A stretch of DNA of 64,000 bases from UBA3946 sp002385755 (GCA_050953085.1 JBMNLX010000009.1:248001-312000); one strand, 5' to 3'. Counted from the stretch's first letter, positions 25,289-34,463 are shown. The notes: generated by a model not told the origin, from the sequence alone. Numbers and translations: made by a program.

Positions 25289-26311
25289 ATGAGCAAGGCA
25301 TATAAAAAAGCCGGCGTCGATTTAGAAGCCGGATACAAAACCGTGGCGTTGATTAAAAAGGAAGTCGAGAAAACGCGCCGCCCCGGGATCCTCGGCGGCA
25401 TCGGCTCGTTCGGCGGTCTCTTTTCGCTCGCGGGATATAAAAATCTTCGCGAGCCGGTGCTGGTTAGCGGCGCCGACGGGGTCGGGACGAAGCTCAGAAT
25501 CGCCTTTATGTTCGACGAGCACCGGACCGTCGGCGAGGACTTGGTGGCGATGTCGGTAAACGACGTCCTCGCGCAGGGGGCCGAACCGCTCTTTTTCCTC
25601 GATTACATCGCCGCGGGAAAAATCGAGCCGGAGCGGATCGCGCGAATCGTCTCCGGCGTCGCGGAAGGATGCGTCAAGGCCGGCGTCGCTCTGCTGGGCG
25701 GCGAGACGGCGGAAATGCCGGATATGTACGACGAGAATGAGTATGACCTGGCCGGTTTCGCGGTCGGGATCGCGGAAAGGGAAAAAATCGTCGACGGGAA
25801 GGACGTCGCGCCGGGCGACCTGTTGGTCGGGCTCCCGTCCTCCGGTCTTCACAGCAACGGTTTTTCGCTTGTCAGGAAGATATTGTTTAAGGATAAAAGC
25901 GTTGACCCCGAAACCGTCATCGCCGGGATGCCGCTTCGGGAGCATCTTTTAACGCCGACGAAAATCTATGTCAAGGAAGTTTTGCCGGTTTTCCGGGAGT
26001 TTACGGTCAAGGCGGCGGCGCATATTACCGGCGGCGGTTTTGACGAGAATATCCCGCGCGTCTTAAAAGAAGGGCAGGGGGCGATTATAAACAGAGAAGC
26101 TTTGCCGGAGATGCCGATATTTGATTTCCTGCGGGAAACGGGAAAACTTGACCCGCGGGAGATGTTTAACGTATTCAACATGGGGATCGGCATGATTTTA
26201 ATCGCCGCGCCCGCCGAGGCGGAGGGGATCGTCCGGTTTCTTAATGAAAGGGACGCCCAGGCCCGCGTTATCGGCCGAGTCGCGGCGGGATCGGGGGTTA
26301 CCGTTCGATGA
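25289..26311 (+). CDS. purM: AIR synthetase (phosphoribosylformylglycinamidine cyclo-ligase)
   Basis: A 340-residue PurM, which closes FGAM to AIR with ATP. Typical motifs are VLVSGADGVGTKLRIAF, HRTVGEDLVAMSVNDVLAQG, VALLGGETAEMPDMY, LPSSGLHSNGFSLVRKI and AAHITGGGFDENIPR. The start at ATG 25289 is preferred to a TTG at 25283 because AAAAAAGG at 25273-25280 is 8 bases before it. It overlaps purN by 4 bases. Confidence 0.96.
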   Translation: MSKAYKKAGVDLEAGYKTVALIKKEVEKTRRPGILGGIGSFGGLFSLAGYKNLREPVLVSGADGVGTKLRIAFMFDEHRTVGEDLVAMSVNDVLAQGAEPLFFLDYIAAGKIEPERIARIVSGVAEGCVKAGVALLGGETAEMPDMYDENEYDLAGFAVGIAEREKIVDGKDVAPGDLLVGLPSSGLHSNGFSLVRKILFKDKSVDPETVIAGMPLREHLLTPTKIYVKEVLPVFREFTVKAAAHITGGGFDENIPRVLKEGQGAIINREALPEMPIFDFLRETGKLDPREMFNVFNMGIGMILIAAPAEAEGIVRFLNERDAQARVIGRVAAGSGVTVR

Positions 26312-26871
26312 GGATCGCCGTCTTCGCTTCCGGCAACGGCTCCAACTTCGAAGCCATCGCCCGCGAAAAATACCGCCGCGTCCGCGTCGTTATGCTCGTG
26401 ACCGACAATAAGCGCGCTTATTGCGTCGAAAGAAGCAAGCGCCTGGGAATTCCCTGTCACGTTTTTCCCTACGGGGAATACGTTAGCAAAAGTGACTTCG
26501 AGAAGACGATATTGGAACTTCTGAAACGGGAGCGCATTGACGCGATCGTTTTGGCCGGTTACATGCGGATCTTAAGCCCTTTGCTATTAAACGCTTTCCC
26601 GGGAAGGATTTTAAACATCCATCCGTCTCTTCTCCCGGCTTTCAAAGGCTTAAACGCTATCAAGCAGGCCTATGATTACGGAGCGAAGATTATCGGCGTT
26701 ACCGTTCATCGCGTCTCCCCCGAGATTGACGCCGGCGAAATTATTGATCAGGCGGCTTTCCGGTTGAAAAAGGGGATGACGCTCGAAGAGGTCGAGGCGA
26801 AAATCCACCGTCTCGAGCACAAACTTTACCCGCGGGTAATAAAAAAACTGTTTGATAAAAAGGAGGGGTAA
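26308..26871 (+). CDS. purN: GAR transformylase
   Basis: A 187-residue folate-dependent phosphoribosylglycinamide formyltransferase. The glycine loop is VFASGNGSNFEAI, the catalytic Asn-His pair is in ILNIHPSLLPAFKG, and the Asp is in VHRVSPEIDAGEII. Length is normal. It overlaps both neighbours (ATGA with purM and a single base with purD). Confidence 0.96.
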   Translation: MRIAVFASGNGSNFEAIAREKYRRVRVVMLVTDNKRAYCVERSKRLGIPCHVFPYGEYVSKSDFEKTILELLKRERIDAIVLAGYMRILSPLLLNAFPGRILNIHPSLLPAFKGLNAIKQAYDYGAKIIGVTVHRVSPEIDAGEIIDQAAFRLKKGMTLEEVEAKIHRLEHKLYPRVIKKLFDKKEG

Positions 26872-28133
26872 TGAAAGTACTCGTCGTGGGATCGGGCGGC
26901 CGCGAGCACGCCATCGCTTACTACCTGCATCGCTCGCCGTTGTGCGAGCTCGTGTGCGCGGCGCGCGGGAACGCCGGAATGACTTTCGCGCGGCGCGTGG
27001 AGATTGAGGAAACGGATATCGCAGGATTATTGGAATTCGCATTGAAGGAAGGAATCGACCTCACGGTCGTCGGCCCGGAAACGCCCTTAAGTTTAGGAAT
27101 CGTCAATGTCTTTCGCGAACGCGGACTTTTGATCTTCGGCCCGACCAGGGAGGCGGCGCGGATCGAGACGAGCAAGGAATTCGCGAAGGAATTGATGGCA
27201 AGACGCGGGATTCCGACCGCTCTTTACCGGACCGCCGCGACAATCGCGGAGGCGATGGATATTCTCGCGGGGCGCGCCTACCCGGCGGTCTTAAAGTTCG
27301 ACGGGCTCGCGTCGGGGAAAGGCGTCGCGATCGCTCGAAACGAAGAAGATGCGCTCGAATTTCTCCGCGCGGTCTTCGTCCGGAAAGCGTTCGGTCCCGG
27401 CAAGGTGTTGATCGAGGAGTTTCTGGAAGGGCCGGAGTTTTCGCTGATGGCTTTCGTGAACGGGCGCAAGGTCTATCCGCTCGCCGTCGCCCAGGACCAC
27501 AAACGCGCCCGCGACGGCGATGCGGGACCGAATACCGGCGGGATGGGCGCCTACAGTCCGGTGCCGTTCGTCGACGCGGACGACATCCGCGCCGCCATGG
27601 AAACGATTATGATTCCCGCCGCCCGGGCGCTCGCAGACGAGGGATGCCCCTTTACCGGCGTTCTTTACGGCGGGCTCATGAAAACGGCCGCGGGAATCAA
27701 GGTTATCGAGTTTAACGCCCGGTTCGGCGATCCGGAAACGGAAGTCGTCCTACCGCGGCTGAAAAACGATCTGCTTCAAGTCTTGCTTGACGTTTTGGCG
27801 GGAAAAGACATCGAGCTTGAATGGAGCGACGAAGTTGTCTTGGGCGTCGTTCTCGCCTCCGAGGGTTACCCCGGGGAATATTTAAAGGGAAACGTTATCG
27901 AGGGTATTCCCGGCGAGGGCGTGTTCCATATGGGAACGGCCTTGCGGGAAGGGAAAATCGTTAACAACGGCGGCCGGGTATTGATCGCTACCGGCCGCGG
28001 TCCGGATTTTTTTTCGGCCCGGGAGCGCGCTTATGAAATCGCGGGTCTTGTCAGGGGGCGGCTGTTTTACCGCCGCGACATTGGCCGTCAGGCCTTGAAT
28101 TATGAAAAAGAAAAACACGGAGGAGGAAAATGA
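26871..28133 (+). CDS. purD: GAR synthetase (phosphoribosylamine-glycine ligase)
   Basis: A 420-residue ATP-grasp enzyme joining phosphoribosylamine and glycine. The N-terminal motif is VLVVGSGGREHAIAYYL. The ATP-grasp contains AVLKFDGLASGKGVAIA, FLEGPEFSLMAFVNG, QDHKRARDGDAGPNTGGMGA and FNARFGDPETEVVLPRL. Full length and intact. An AAGGAGGGG site precedes the start; it overlaps purH by 4 bases. Confidence 0.96.
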   Translation: MKVLVVGSGGREHAIAYYLHRSPLCELVCAARGNAGMTFARRVEIEETDIAGLLEFALKEGIDLTVVGPETPLSLGIVNVFRERGLLIFGPTREAARIETSKEFAKELMARRGIPTALYRTAATIAEAMDILAGRAYPAVLKFDGLASGKGVAIARNEEDALEFLRAVFVRKAFGPGKVLIEEFLEGPEFSLMAFVNGRKVYPLAVAQDHKRARDGDAGPNTGGMGAYSPVPFVDADDIRAAMETIMIPAARALADEGCPFTGVLYGGLMKTAAGIKVIEFNARFGDPETEVVLPRLKNDLLQVLLDVLAGKDIELEWSDEVVLGVVLASEGYPGEYLKGNVIEGIPGEGVFHMGTALREGKIVNNGGRVLIATGRGPDFFSARERAYEIAGLVRGRLFYRRDIGRQALNYEKEKHGGGK

Positions 28134-29674
28134 AAGCATTAATCAGCGTATCGGATAAGCGAGGGATAGTCGAAACGGCGCGGGAACTTGAAAAACTAGG
28201 TTTCGAGATTATATCCACCGGCGGCACTTACCGCGTTCTCTTGGAAGGCGGGATTAAAGCGAAAGAAGTATCGGATCTTACCGGTTTTCCCGAGTGCCTT
28301 GACGGTCGGGTGAAAACCCTGCATCCGGCGGTGCACGCCGGGATCTTGGCGCGGCGGGACGACGCCCGTCACATGAAGGAGATAGCGGAACTAGGCATCG
28401 AGCCGATCGATCTCGTTATCGTGAATTTATATCCTTTCAAGCAAACGATATTAAAACCGGGCGCGACGTTTGCGGAGGCGGTTGAGAATATCGATATCGG
28501 CGGCCCGACGATGCTCCGCGCCGCCGCGAAAAACTACCGGGACGTCGCGGTCGCGGTTGATCCGGCCGATTATTCCTTGATTATCGACGAGTTGAAAAAG
28601 GACGGGAAGATCTCCCCGGAAACGCGTCTTTACTTGATGAGAAAGGCGTTTCGGCACACGGCCGCTTATGACGCCTTGGTCGCGGAATACTTGGGGCGAA
28701 AGGCCGGGGAAGAGGGATTTCCCGAGACATTAACGCTCGTCTACGAAAAAGTGGCGGACATGCGCTACGGCGAAAACCCCCATCAAAAGGCGGCCTTCTA
28801 CCGGGGGATAATCCGCCCGGAGGGAACGCTCGCCGACGCGCGCCAGTTGCACGGCAAGCCGCTATCCTTCAATAACATCAACGATACCAACGGGGCGCTC
28901 GAGTTGCTTCGGGAGTTTGCCGAGCCGACGGTCGTCGCCTGCAAGCACGCCAATCCCTGCGGCGTCGGCAGCGCGGCGACGATTTACGAGGCGTGGCGGA
29001 AAGCCTATGCCGCCGACAAAGTTTCGATCTTCGGCGGCATCGTCGTGATGAACGGGACCCTGACGGCGGACGTCGCCCGGGAGATGAGCGAGATATTCCT
29101 CGAGGTTATCGTCGCCCCCGCGTACGAAGCGGAGGCTTTGGAAATCTTGAAACGGAAAAAAAATATCCGGCTCCTGGAGCTCGCGGTCGCTCCGGGCAAG
29201 GCGAAAGACATGGATATCAAGAAGGTTCGCGGCGGCGTAATCGCGCAAAGCTGGGACGACGAGCTCGCGCCGGAAGAGCTCAAGGTAGTTACGAAGGTTG
29301 CGCCCACGAAAGCGCAGCTTGAAGATCTCCTTTTCGCAATGAAAATCGTCAAGCACGCGAAATCAAACGCGATCGTAATCGCGAAAAATAAGCAGTCGAT
29401 CGGCGTCGGCCCCGGCCAGACGAACAGGATATGGGCGGCGCGCCAGGCGATCGATCACGGCCGGGAACTTATCGCGCCCGACGCGGCTGTCGGCGCCGTG
29501 TTAGCGTCCGACGCTTTCTTCCCGTTCCCCGACGTCGTGGAGGCGGCGCGCGAAGCGGGAATCGCCGCGATCATCCAACCGGGAGGGTCGCTTCGCGATA
29601 ACGAGTCGATCGAAAAATGCGACGAGCACGGAATCGCGATGATTTTTACCGGGATGAGACATTTTAAACATTAA
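28130..29674 (+). CDS. purH: bifunctional AICAR transformylase/IMP cyclohydrolase
   Basis: A 514-residue PurH, which catalyses the last two steps to IMP. The N-terminal IMP cyclohydrolase part shows ALISVSDKRGIVETA, STGGTYRVL, GRVKTLHPAVHAGIL and NIDIGGPTMLRAAAKN. The C-terminal transformylase part shows RYGENPHQKAAFYRG, CKHANPCGVG, VKHAKSNAIVIAKN and GVGPGQTNR. It is the last gene of the operon. I see no strong terminator before the next gene at 29782. Confidence 0.97.
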   Translation: MKALISVSDKRGIVETARELEKLGFEIISTGGTYRVLLEGGIKAKEVSDLTGFPECLDGRVKTLHPAVHAGILARRDDARHMKEIAELGIEPIDLVIVNLYPFKQTILKPGATFAEAVENIDIGGPTMLRAAAKNYRDVAVAVDPADYSLIIDELKKDGKISPETRLYLMRKAFRHTAAYDALVAEYLGRKAGEEGFPETLTLVYEKVADMRYGENPHQKAAFYRGIIRPEGTLADARQLHGKPLSFNNINDTNGALELLREFAEPTVVACKHANPCGVGSAATIYEAWRKAYAADKVSIFGGIVVMNGTLTADVAREMSEIFLEVIVAPAYEAEALEILKRKKNIRLLELAVAPGKAKDMDIKKVRGGVIAQSWDDELAPEELKVVTKVAPTKAQLEDLLFAMKIVKHAKSNAIVIAKNKQSIGVGPGQTNRIWAARQAIDHGRELIAPDAAVGAVLASDAFFPFPDVVEAAREAGIAAIIQPGGSLRDNESIEKCDEHGIAMIFTGMRHFKH

Positions 29675-29781
29675 TTGGCAACCGCTTCATTCCCGTTTTC
29701 TCTTTATTTATTCTCAAATATTTGTTATACTACAATATGTGTTTTTACGCGCGAAGACTAGCATAGATTAGGTTGGTAGAA

Positions 29782-30780
29782 ATGAAAAAAGAAGAACTTT
29801 TAAAACGCGTCGGTGATATCGCGCAAGTTTGCGGGGCGAAAGCGTATCGCCTCGAACAAGGCAAACAACACGGAACGCTCTGCGTCGAGGTTAATACCGG
29901 CGGCGGGTTATCGTTTGTGGTTGTGGCGGACCGGGGGCTTGACATCGCCCAATGCGCTTATAAAGGAATAAACATCGCATATCTTTCCAAAACCGGGGTC
30001 GTCTCTCCCGTTTATTATCAACAATTCAATAACGGCTTTTTTGATAATTTTTACGGGGGATTATTGACGACCTGCGGGCTCACCCAAACCGGCAGCCCTT
30101 GTTACGAGGGCGAGGAATTTCTCCCGCAACACGGGGATTATCATAATATCCCCGCCCAAGATCTCTCGATTACGCAGGAATGGGACGGCGAAGAATACGT
30201 AATCGAACTGCGCGGCGTCGTTAGGGAAGCGCGGTTTTTCGGGAAAAATTTACGCCTGGTAAGGAGTATTAAAACGAAGTATTTGGCGAGAACCATTGAG
30301 ATTACCGACAAAATCGAGAATCTCGGGTATAACGACGAACCGCTAATGCTTTTATATCATTTTAATATCGGTTGGCCGATTTTAGATAAGAACGCGGTCT
30401 TTACGAAAAGCGAATCCGAAACGATCGCCCGCGACGCGGAAGCGGAAGAAGATCTCCCGACTTATGATAAAATTTACGCGCCGTCTTTGAATTTCAAGGA
30501 AAAAGTCTTTATTCATCGCGGTTTTAAAACGGATTGGGCGTACGGGCAAATCTATAATCCCGATATCGCGGGAGGACTCGGCGTCAGAGTCAGCTTCAAG
30601 CCGGAACAATTGCCTTACCTGACTCAATGGAAGCAATTTGGTTTCGGCGAATATGTCCTCGGCATCGAACCTTCGACCAATTATCCGTTGGGGAGAGTCC
30701 GGGAACGCGAAGCGGGGAGACTGAGGACGCTTAAACCGGGCGAGATAAAGTTAGTCGAATTGAAAATTGAGATCGTTTAA
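29782..30780 (+). CDS. DUF4432 / aldose-1-epimerase family protein
   Basis: A 332-residue protein of the galactose-mutarotase-like DUF4432 family. Recognisable parts are VNTGGGLSFVVVADRGLDI, YYQQFNNGFFDNFYGGLLTT, TCGLTQTGSPC, QHGDYHNIPA, the beta-sandwich core, LLYHFNIGWPILD, and LGIEPSTNYPLGR. Members act on sugars or bind them; the exact reaction here is unknown. The start is ATG 29782, with a TTG at 29773 as an alternative. A TATACT box at 29726-29731 may be its own promoter. It stands between purH and the convergent guaB. Confidence 0.85.
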   Translation: MKKEELLKRVGDIAQVCGAKAYRLEQGKQHGTLCVEVNTGGGLSFVVVADRGLDIAQCAYKGINIAYLSKTGVVSPVYYQQFNNGFFDNFYGGLLTTCGLTQTGSPCYEGEEFLPQHGDYHNIPAQDLSITQEWDGEEYVIELRGVVREARFFGKNLRLVRSIKTKYLARTIEITDKIENLGYNDEPLMLLYHFNIGWPILDKNAVFTKSESETIARDAEAEEDLPTYDKIYAPSLNFKEKVFIHRGFKTDWAYGQIYNPDIAGGLGVRVSFKPEQLPYLTQWKQFGFGEYVLGIEPSTNYPLGRVREREAGRLRTLKPGEIKLVELKIEIV

Positions 30781-30822
30781 ATGGGAATTTTCCCGGTTTC
30801 GAATAATACGGATTAACGAACG

Positions 30823-30853
30823 AAAAAAAGAACCCAGCTTTGGGTTCTTTTTT
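30823..30853. terminator. bidirectional terminator between DUF4432 gene and guaB
   Basis: A perfect hairpin (AAAGAACCCA and TGGGTTCTTT, loop GCTT), with A-rich sequence before and T-rich sequence after, serves both converging genes. Confidence 0.9.
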
Positions 30854-30861
30854 GCTAGAGT

Positions 30862-32334
30862 TTATTTCTGATAGTTGGGGGCCGCGGCCGTCAGTTCGAC
30901 ATCGTGAGGATGGGACTCGATCAGTCCCGCGTTCGTGATTTTCACGAATTTACCGTTGGCTTTCAGCTCCTCGATCGTCTTCGTCCCGCAATAGCCCATG
31001 CCCGATTTCAGGCCGCCGACAAGCTGATAGATGACGTCCTCGAGCTTGCCGGAATAAGGAACGCGGGCCTCAATCCCCTCGGGAACGAGTTTTTTCGGCT
31101 CGACGGCGTGTTCCTGGAAATAGCGATCGCGGGAGCCGCGGCGCATCGCGGCGATCGATCCCATTCCCTGATACACCTTATAACGCCGGCCGTTATAGAT
31201 TATTTCGTCGCCCGGGGTTTCTTCGGTCCCGGCGAGAAGTTTGCCGAGCATGACAACGTCGGCGCCCGCTGCGATCGCCTTGACGATATCTCCGCTATAC
31301 TTGATACCGCCGTCGGCGATCACGGGAACGCCGTGTTTTTTCGCCGCTTGATATACCTCGTTAACGGCGGTGATTTGGGGAACGCCGATGCCGGCGATGA
31401 CGCGGGTCGTGCAGATCGAGCCCGGCCCGACGCCGACTTTCAGGCAGTCGACGCCCGCGGCAATCAAATCCTCGGCCGCTTCTTTGGTGACGATATTACC
31501 GCCGACCAAGGGCAGGTTTGGAAAACGCGCTTTTATTTCTTTAATTGTCTCGATTACGCCTTTGGAGTGACCGTGCGCCGAGTCGACCGTGATAATGTCG
31601 ACGCCGGCCGCGACCAGGGCTTTGACGCGCTCCATCGTGTCGGCGGCGATCCCGACCGCCGCGCCGCATAATAAGCGGCCGTTTTTATCTTTGGCGGTGA
31701 GCGGGTAGCTTTTTATTTTGTCAATATCTTTGATCGTGATCAGTCCCCGCAGGCGGTATTTTCCGTCGACGATCGGCAGTTTCTCGATCCTGTGGGACAT
31801 CAGAATTTTTTTGGCCTCGTCCAGAGTCGTGCCCACGGGCGCGGTTATGAGATTATCCTTGGTCATTACGTCGCGCACCGGAGCGTCGTAATCTTCGCGG
31901 TATTTCAGGTCGCGGTTGGTGACGATGCCGATCAAAGTCCCGTCTTTCTCGACGACCGGCAGTCCCGATATCCGGTAATAACGCATGAGTTCGAGCGCGT
32001 CCTTGATCGTCTGGTTTTTGCCGAGGGTAATCGGCTCGGTAATCATCCCGCTTTGGCTTAGTTTAACCCGCTTGACCATCCGCGCCTGGTCCTCAAGCGA
32101 CATGTTTTTATGGATAAAGCCCAACCCGCCCTGGCGGGCGATGGCGATTGCCATCGCGGCCTCCGTCACCGTATCCATCGCGGCGCTGACGATCGGGATA
32201 TTCAGGCGAATGTTCGCGGTGAGTCGCGTTGTCGTGTCGACTTCCGTCGGCAGGACCGCGGATTTTTGCGGGACGAGCAGAACGTCGTCAAATGTGTATC
32301 CTTCGTTTACTATTTTATTTTTCAGACTGTCCAT
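30862..32334 (-). CDS. guaB: IMP dehydrogenase
   Basis: A 490-residue IMPDH, which oxidises IMP to XMP with NAD. The N-terminal barrel segment is YTFDDVLLVPQKSAVLP, two CBS domains follow at about residues 95-210 (ITLGKNQTIKDALELM; DVMTKDNLITAPVGTTLDEA), and the catalytic loop is GVGPGSICTTR with Cys near residue 300. The flap and C terminus are normal (YQGMGSIAAMRRGSRDRY). The start at 32334 has an excellent AAGGAGG site; longer upstream readings run into guaA. It lies 14 bases downstream of guaA and shares its riboswitch-controlled transcript. Confidence 0.96.
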   Translation of the reverse strand: MDSLKNKIVNEGYTFDDVLLVPQKSAVLPTEVDTTTRLTANIRLNIPIVSAAMDTVTEAAMAIAIARQGGLGFIHKNMSLEDQARMVKRVKLSQSGMITEPITLGKNQTIKDALELMRYYRISGLPVVEKDGTLIGIVTNRDLKYREDYDAPVRDVMTKDNLITAPVGTTLDEAKKILMSHRIEKLPIVDGKYRLRGLITIKDIDKIKSYPLTAKDKNGRLLCGAAVGIAADTMERVKALVAAGVDIITVDSAHGHSKGVIETIKEIKARFPNLPLVGGNIVTKEAAEDLIAAGVDCLKVGVGPGSICTTRVIAGIGVPQITAVNEVYQAAKKHGVPVIADGGIKYSGDIVKAIAAGADVVMLGKLLAGTEETPGDEIIYNGRRYKVYQGMGSIAAMRRGSRDRYFQEHAVEPKKLVPEGIEARVPYSGKLEDVIYQLVGGLKSGMGYCGTKTIEELKANGKFVKITNAGLIESHPHDVELTAAAPNYQK

Positions 32335-32348
32335 TTTTGCCTCCTTTA

Positions 32349-33287
32349 TTATTCCCATTCGATCGTGGCCGGCGGTTTGGCGGTAATGTCGTAGACTACG
32401 CGCCCGACCCCCGGGATTCGCGCGATTTTTTGCGTCGCGGCTTCGAGCGCCGTCCAGGGAAGCCTTACCCATTCGGCGGTCATCGCGTCGGTCGAATCGA
32501 CCGCTCGCAGGGCGATCGTGTAATTGTATGTCCGCTCGCCGTCCCGCATGCCGACGGTTTTAATGTCGGTCAAGACGGCGAAATATTGCCAGACGGAAAG
32601 GTTGTTATTCTCGATTACCTCGCGGAAGGCGGCGTCCGCTTCCTTCAAGATAGCCAGTTTCTCGGCGGTGACTTCGCCGATAATCCTGATTCCGAGGCCG
32701 GGCCCGGGGAAAGGCTGGCGGTTCACGACGGGCTCGGGTAACCCAAGCGCGCGCCCGACGGCGCGGACCTCGTCTTTATACAGAGTCTTGAGCGGCTCGA
32801 TTAGTTCGAAATTAAGGTTTTCCGGGAGGCCGCCGACGTTATGATGCGTCTTCACGAGTTTTCCGTCGGATCCGGACTCGATGACATCGGGATAGATCGT
32901 TCCCTGGGCCAAAAAGGCGAAATCGCCGAGTTTTTCGGCTTCTTCCTCGAAGACGCGGATAAACAGGTTGCCGATGATTTTGCGTTTCGCTTCGGGGTCG
33001 GTAACGCCTTTTAACGCTTCCAAAAACCTGTCCCCGGCCCTGACGGTTTGCAGGGGAATTCCAAAATGGCGGCCAAAGGTCGCGGCTACTTCCTCGGGTT
33101 CGCCTTTGCGCATCAAGCCGCTGTCGATAAACATGCAAAGAAGCTTGTCGCCAACGGCCCGGTGGACCAAAAGGGCGGTAACGGCGGAATCGACGCCGCC
33201 GCTTAAGGCGCACAATACTTTCCCGCGGCCGACGGTTTTCCTGATGGCGTCGATTTGCTCTTCGATAAATTGATTTATATTTTTCAT
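32349..33287 (-). CDS. guaA: GMP synthase ATP-pyrophosphatase subunit without glutaminase domain
   Basis: A 312-residue protein equal to the C-terminal half of bacterial GuaA. The PP-loop SGGVDS is at residues 29-34, followed by LAQGTIYPDVIES, KTHHNVGGLPENLNFELIEP, NRQPFPGPGLGIRIIGEV, and the dimerisation domain ending PPATIEWE. The usual N-terminal class-I glutaminase domain of about 200 residues is missing; upstream there is only a riboswitch and then another gene's end. The start at 33287 is chosen for its GAGG site. It would use free ammonia or a separate glutaminase subunit that is not in this window, as in archaea. Confidence 0.93.
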   Translation of the reverse strand: MKNINQFIEEQIDAIRKTVGRGKVLCALSGGVDSAVTALLVHRAVGDKLLCMFIDSGLMRKGEPEEVAATFGRHFGIPLQTVRAGDRFLEALKGVTDPEAKRKIIGNLFIRVFEEEAEKLGDFAFLAQGTIYPDVIESGSDGKLVKTHHNVGGLPENLNFELIEPLKTLYKDEVRAVGRALGLPEPVVNRQPFPGPGLGIRIIGEVTAEKLAILKEADAAFREVIENNNLSVWQYFAVLTDIKTVGMRDGERTYNYTIALRAVDSTDAMTAEWVRLPWTALEAATQKIARIPGVGRVVYDITAKPPATIEWE

Positions 33288-33311
33288 AGCTGACCTCATT
33301 CGCCGTATTTT

Positions 33312-33339
33312 AAAAAAAAGAGAGCGCTGCCTCTCTCTT
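33312..33339 (-). terminator. riboswitch expression-platform terminator
   Basis: On the minus strand, AAGAGAG pairs with CTCTCTT around an 8-base loop and is followed by a run of T. It lies between the guanine aptamer and the guaA RBS, as expected for a transcription-terminating riboswitch. Confidence 0.8.
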
Positions 33340-33374
33340 TCGCGGATAACACAAAATAATAAAAAAACTTTGTG

Positions 33375-33447
33375 TCAATCGTAGTCCCGACGTTTACGGC
33401 GCCGGGGTAGAGACGTTCGAACCTTATTATCGAATATATACGATTGA
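33375..33447 (-). promoter_or_regulatory. guanine riboswitch of guaA-guaB
   Basis: A 73-base aptamer on the minus strand. The closing stem is perfect (TCAATCGTA and TACGATTGA). J1/2 begins TATATT, P2 is a TTCGA/TTCGAA-type hairpin, J2/3 contains the conserved TCTACC, and L3 contains CCGTAAA. The 3' junction reads GGGACTACGA; the C in ACTACG corresponds to the specificity base of guanine (not adenine) aptamers. Guanine binding should favour the terminator at 33312-33339 and lower guaA-guaB expression. Confidence 0.9.
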
Positions 33448-33457
33448 ATTTTTTTAT

Positions 33458-33486
33458 ATTATAACTTAAGGATATGGAAATTACAA
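33458..33486 (-). promoter_or_regulatory. promoter of guaA-guaB
   Basis: On the minus strand, TTGTAA (33481-33486), a 17-base spacer and TATAAT (33458-33463). The -35 overlaps the stop of the ROK gene. Transcription would begin just before the guanine aptamer. Confidence 0.75.
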
Positions 33487-34359
33487 GGATTTTTTTATTT
33501 TCTTTTCCCTTTTTAAATAATGAACCAAAGCGCCGACGGCGCCGCCGTCGTTTCTATACCGGGATATCTCGATCGCGGTTTTTCCGAAATAGTCGGGATG
33601 GGCGATTTTTCTAACCGCCGCGAGAAGCTCGCCTTGAAAAGCCGCGCGGTTGGTTACGCCTCCGCCGATCAGGATCTTTCGCGGGTTGAAAATATAGGCG
33701 AGGTTGACGAGGCCGGTCGCGAGATAACGGTAGAATCTCTCAACGACCATAATCGCTTTTTCCTCTTTCCGGTCGTAACGGGCAAAAATATCTTCGCCGT
33801 CCGTTATCCCCGGGTAGTATTTCCTTGCTTCATCGACAAGGCTTTTTGTCGAGGCGACTTCTTCCCATTTGGCGGCGTCGGTTATCCGCATCTGGCCGAA
33901 GGCGCCGGCGCTGTTGTTCGCGCCGCGGTAGACCTCGCCGTCAAAAACGATCGCGCCGCCGATTCCGGTGCCGACGGTCACGACCAAAAAGTCGCAATCA
34001 TTATGCAGGGTCTCCGCCCAGGCGAAACAATTGGCGTCGTTATCCGCCCAACAGTTAAGACCCGCTTCTTCCCGAATCGCCTTCCGGTAGTTCACGCCCC
34101 GAAACTCTTTCCCCCGCTCGTTCGCGAAGACAACGGTCCCGGTCTCGCAATCGACAATTCCGGGGCTCGAAACGGCGACCCCGGAAAGCGGGTAATATTT
34201 TTCCGTTTCTTTAATTTTTTTAATCATCCGCGCAAGCAAATCGTTTCCGCCGCGGCTGATTTCGGTAGGAAAAGATGACTTCGCGACAATCTCGTAATTT
34301 GGTGTGACGACGGCGCATTTCGTGATTGTGCCGCCGACATCAAAACATAAGTAATACAT
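33481..34359 (-). CDS. ROK family sugar kinase-like protein
   Basis: A 292-residue ROK protein. The phosphate loop is CFDVGGTITKCAVV, the catalytic Asp lies in WADNDANCF, and the adenosine site is VVTVGTGIGGAIV. No winged-helix domain is present, so it is a kinase-type rather than a repressor-type ROK. The zinc-binding CxCGxxGCxE motif is absent, and the sugar-binding GExGH motif reads GAFGQ, so the usual Glu and His are both replaced. It may phosphorylate an unusual sugar, or be non-canonical. The start at 34359 is preferred to 34365 because GAGG is then at a proper distance. It could supply the kinase step for the NanE pathway, but it is 16 kb away. Confidence 0.85.
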   Translation of the reverse strand: MYYLCFDVGGTITKCAVVTPNYEIVAKSSFPTEISRGGNDLLARMIKKIKETEKYYPLSGVAVSSPGIVDCETGTVVFANERGKEFRGVNYRKAIREEAGLNCWADNDANCFAWAETLHNDCDFLVVTVGTGIGGAIVFDGEVYRGANNSAGAFGQMRITDAAKWEEVASTKSLVDEARKYYPGITDGEDIFARYDRKEEKAIMVVERFYRYLATGLVNLAYIFNPRKILIGGGVTNRAAFQGELLAAVRKIAHPDYFGKTAIEISRYRNDGGAVGALVHYLKREKKIKKSL

Positions 34360-34463
34360 AAGCATAACCTCGCGTTCATTATAACATGATTTTGCGAGGA
34401 TAACAATCGTTTAGGGAATATTTCGCGGCAATCGCCATTTAAGGCAATATTTCATCATTCCTT

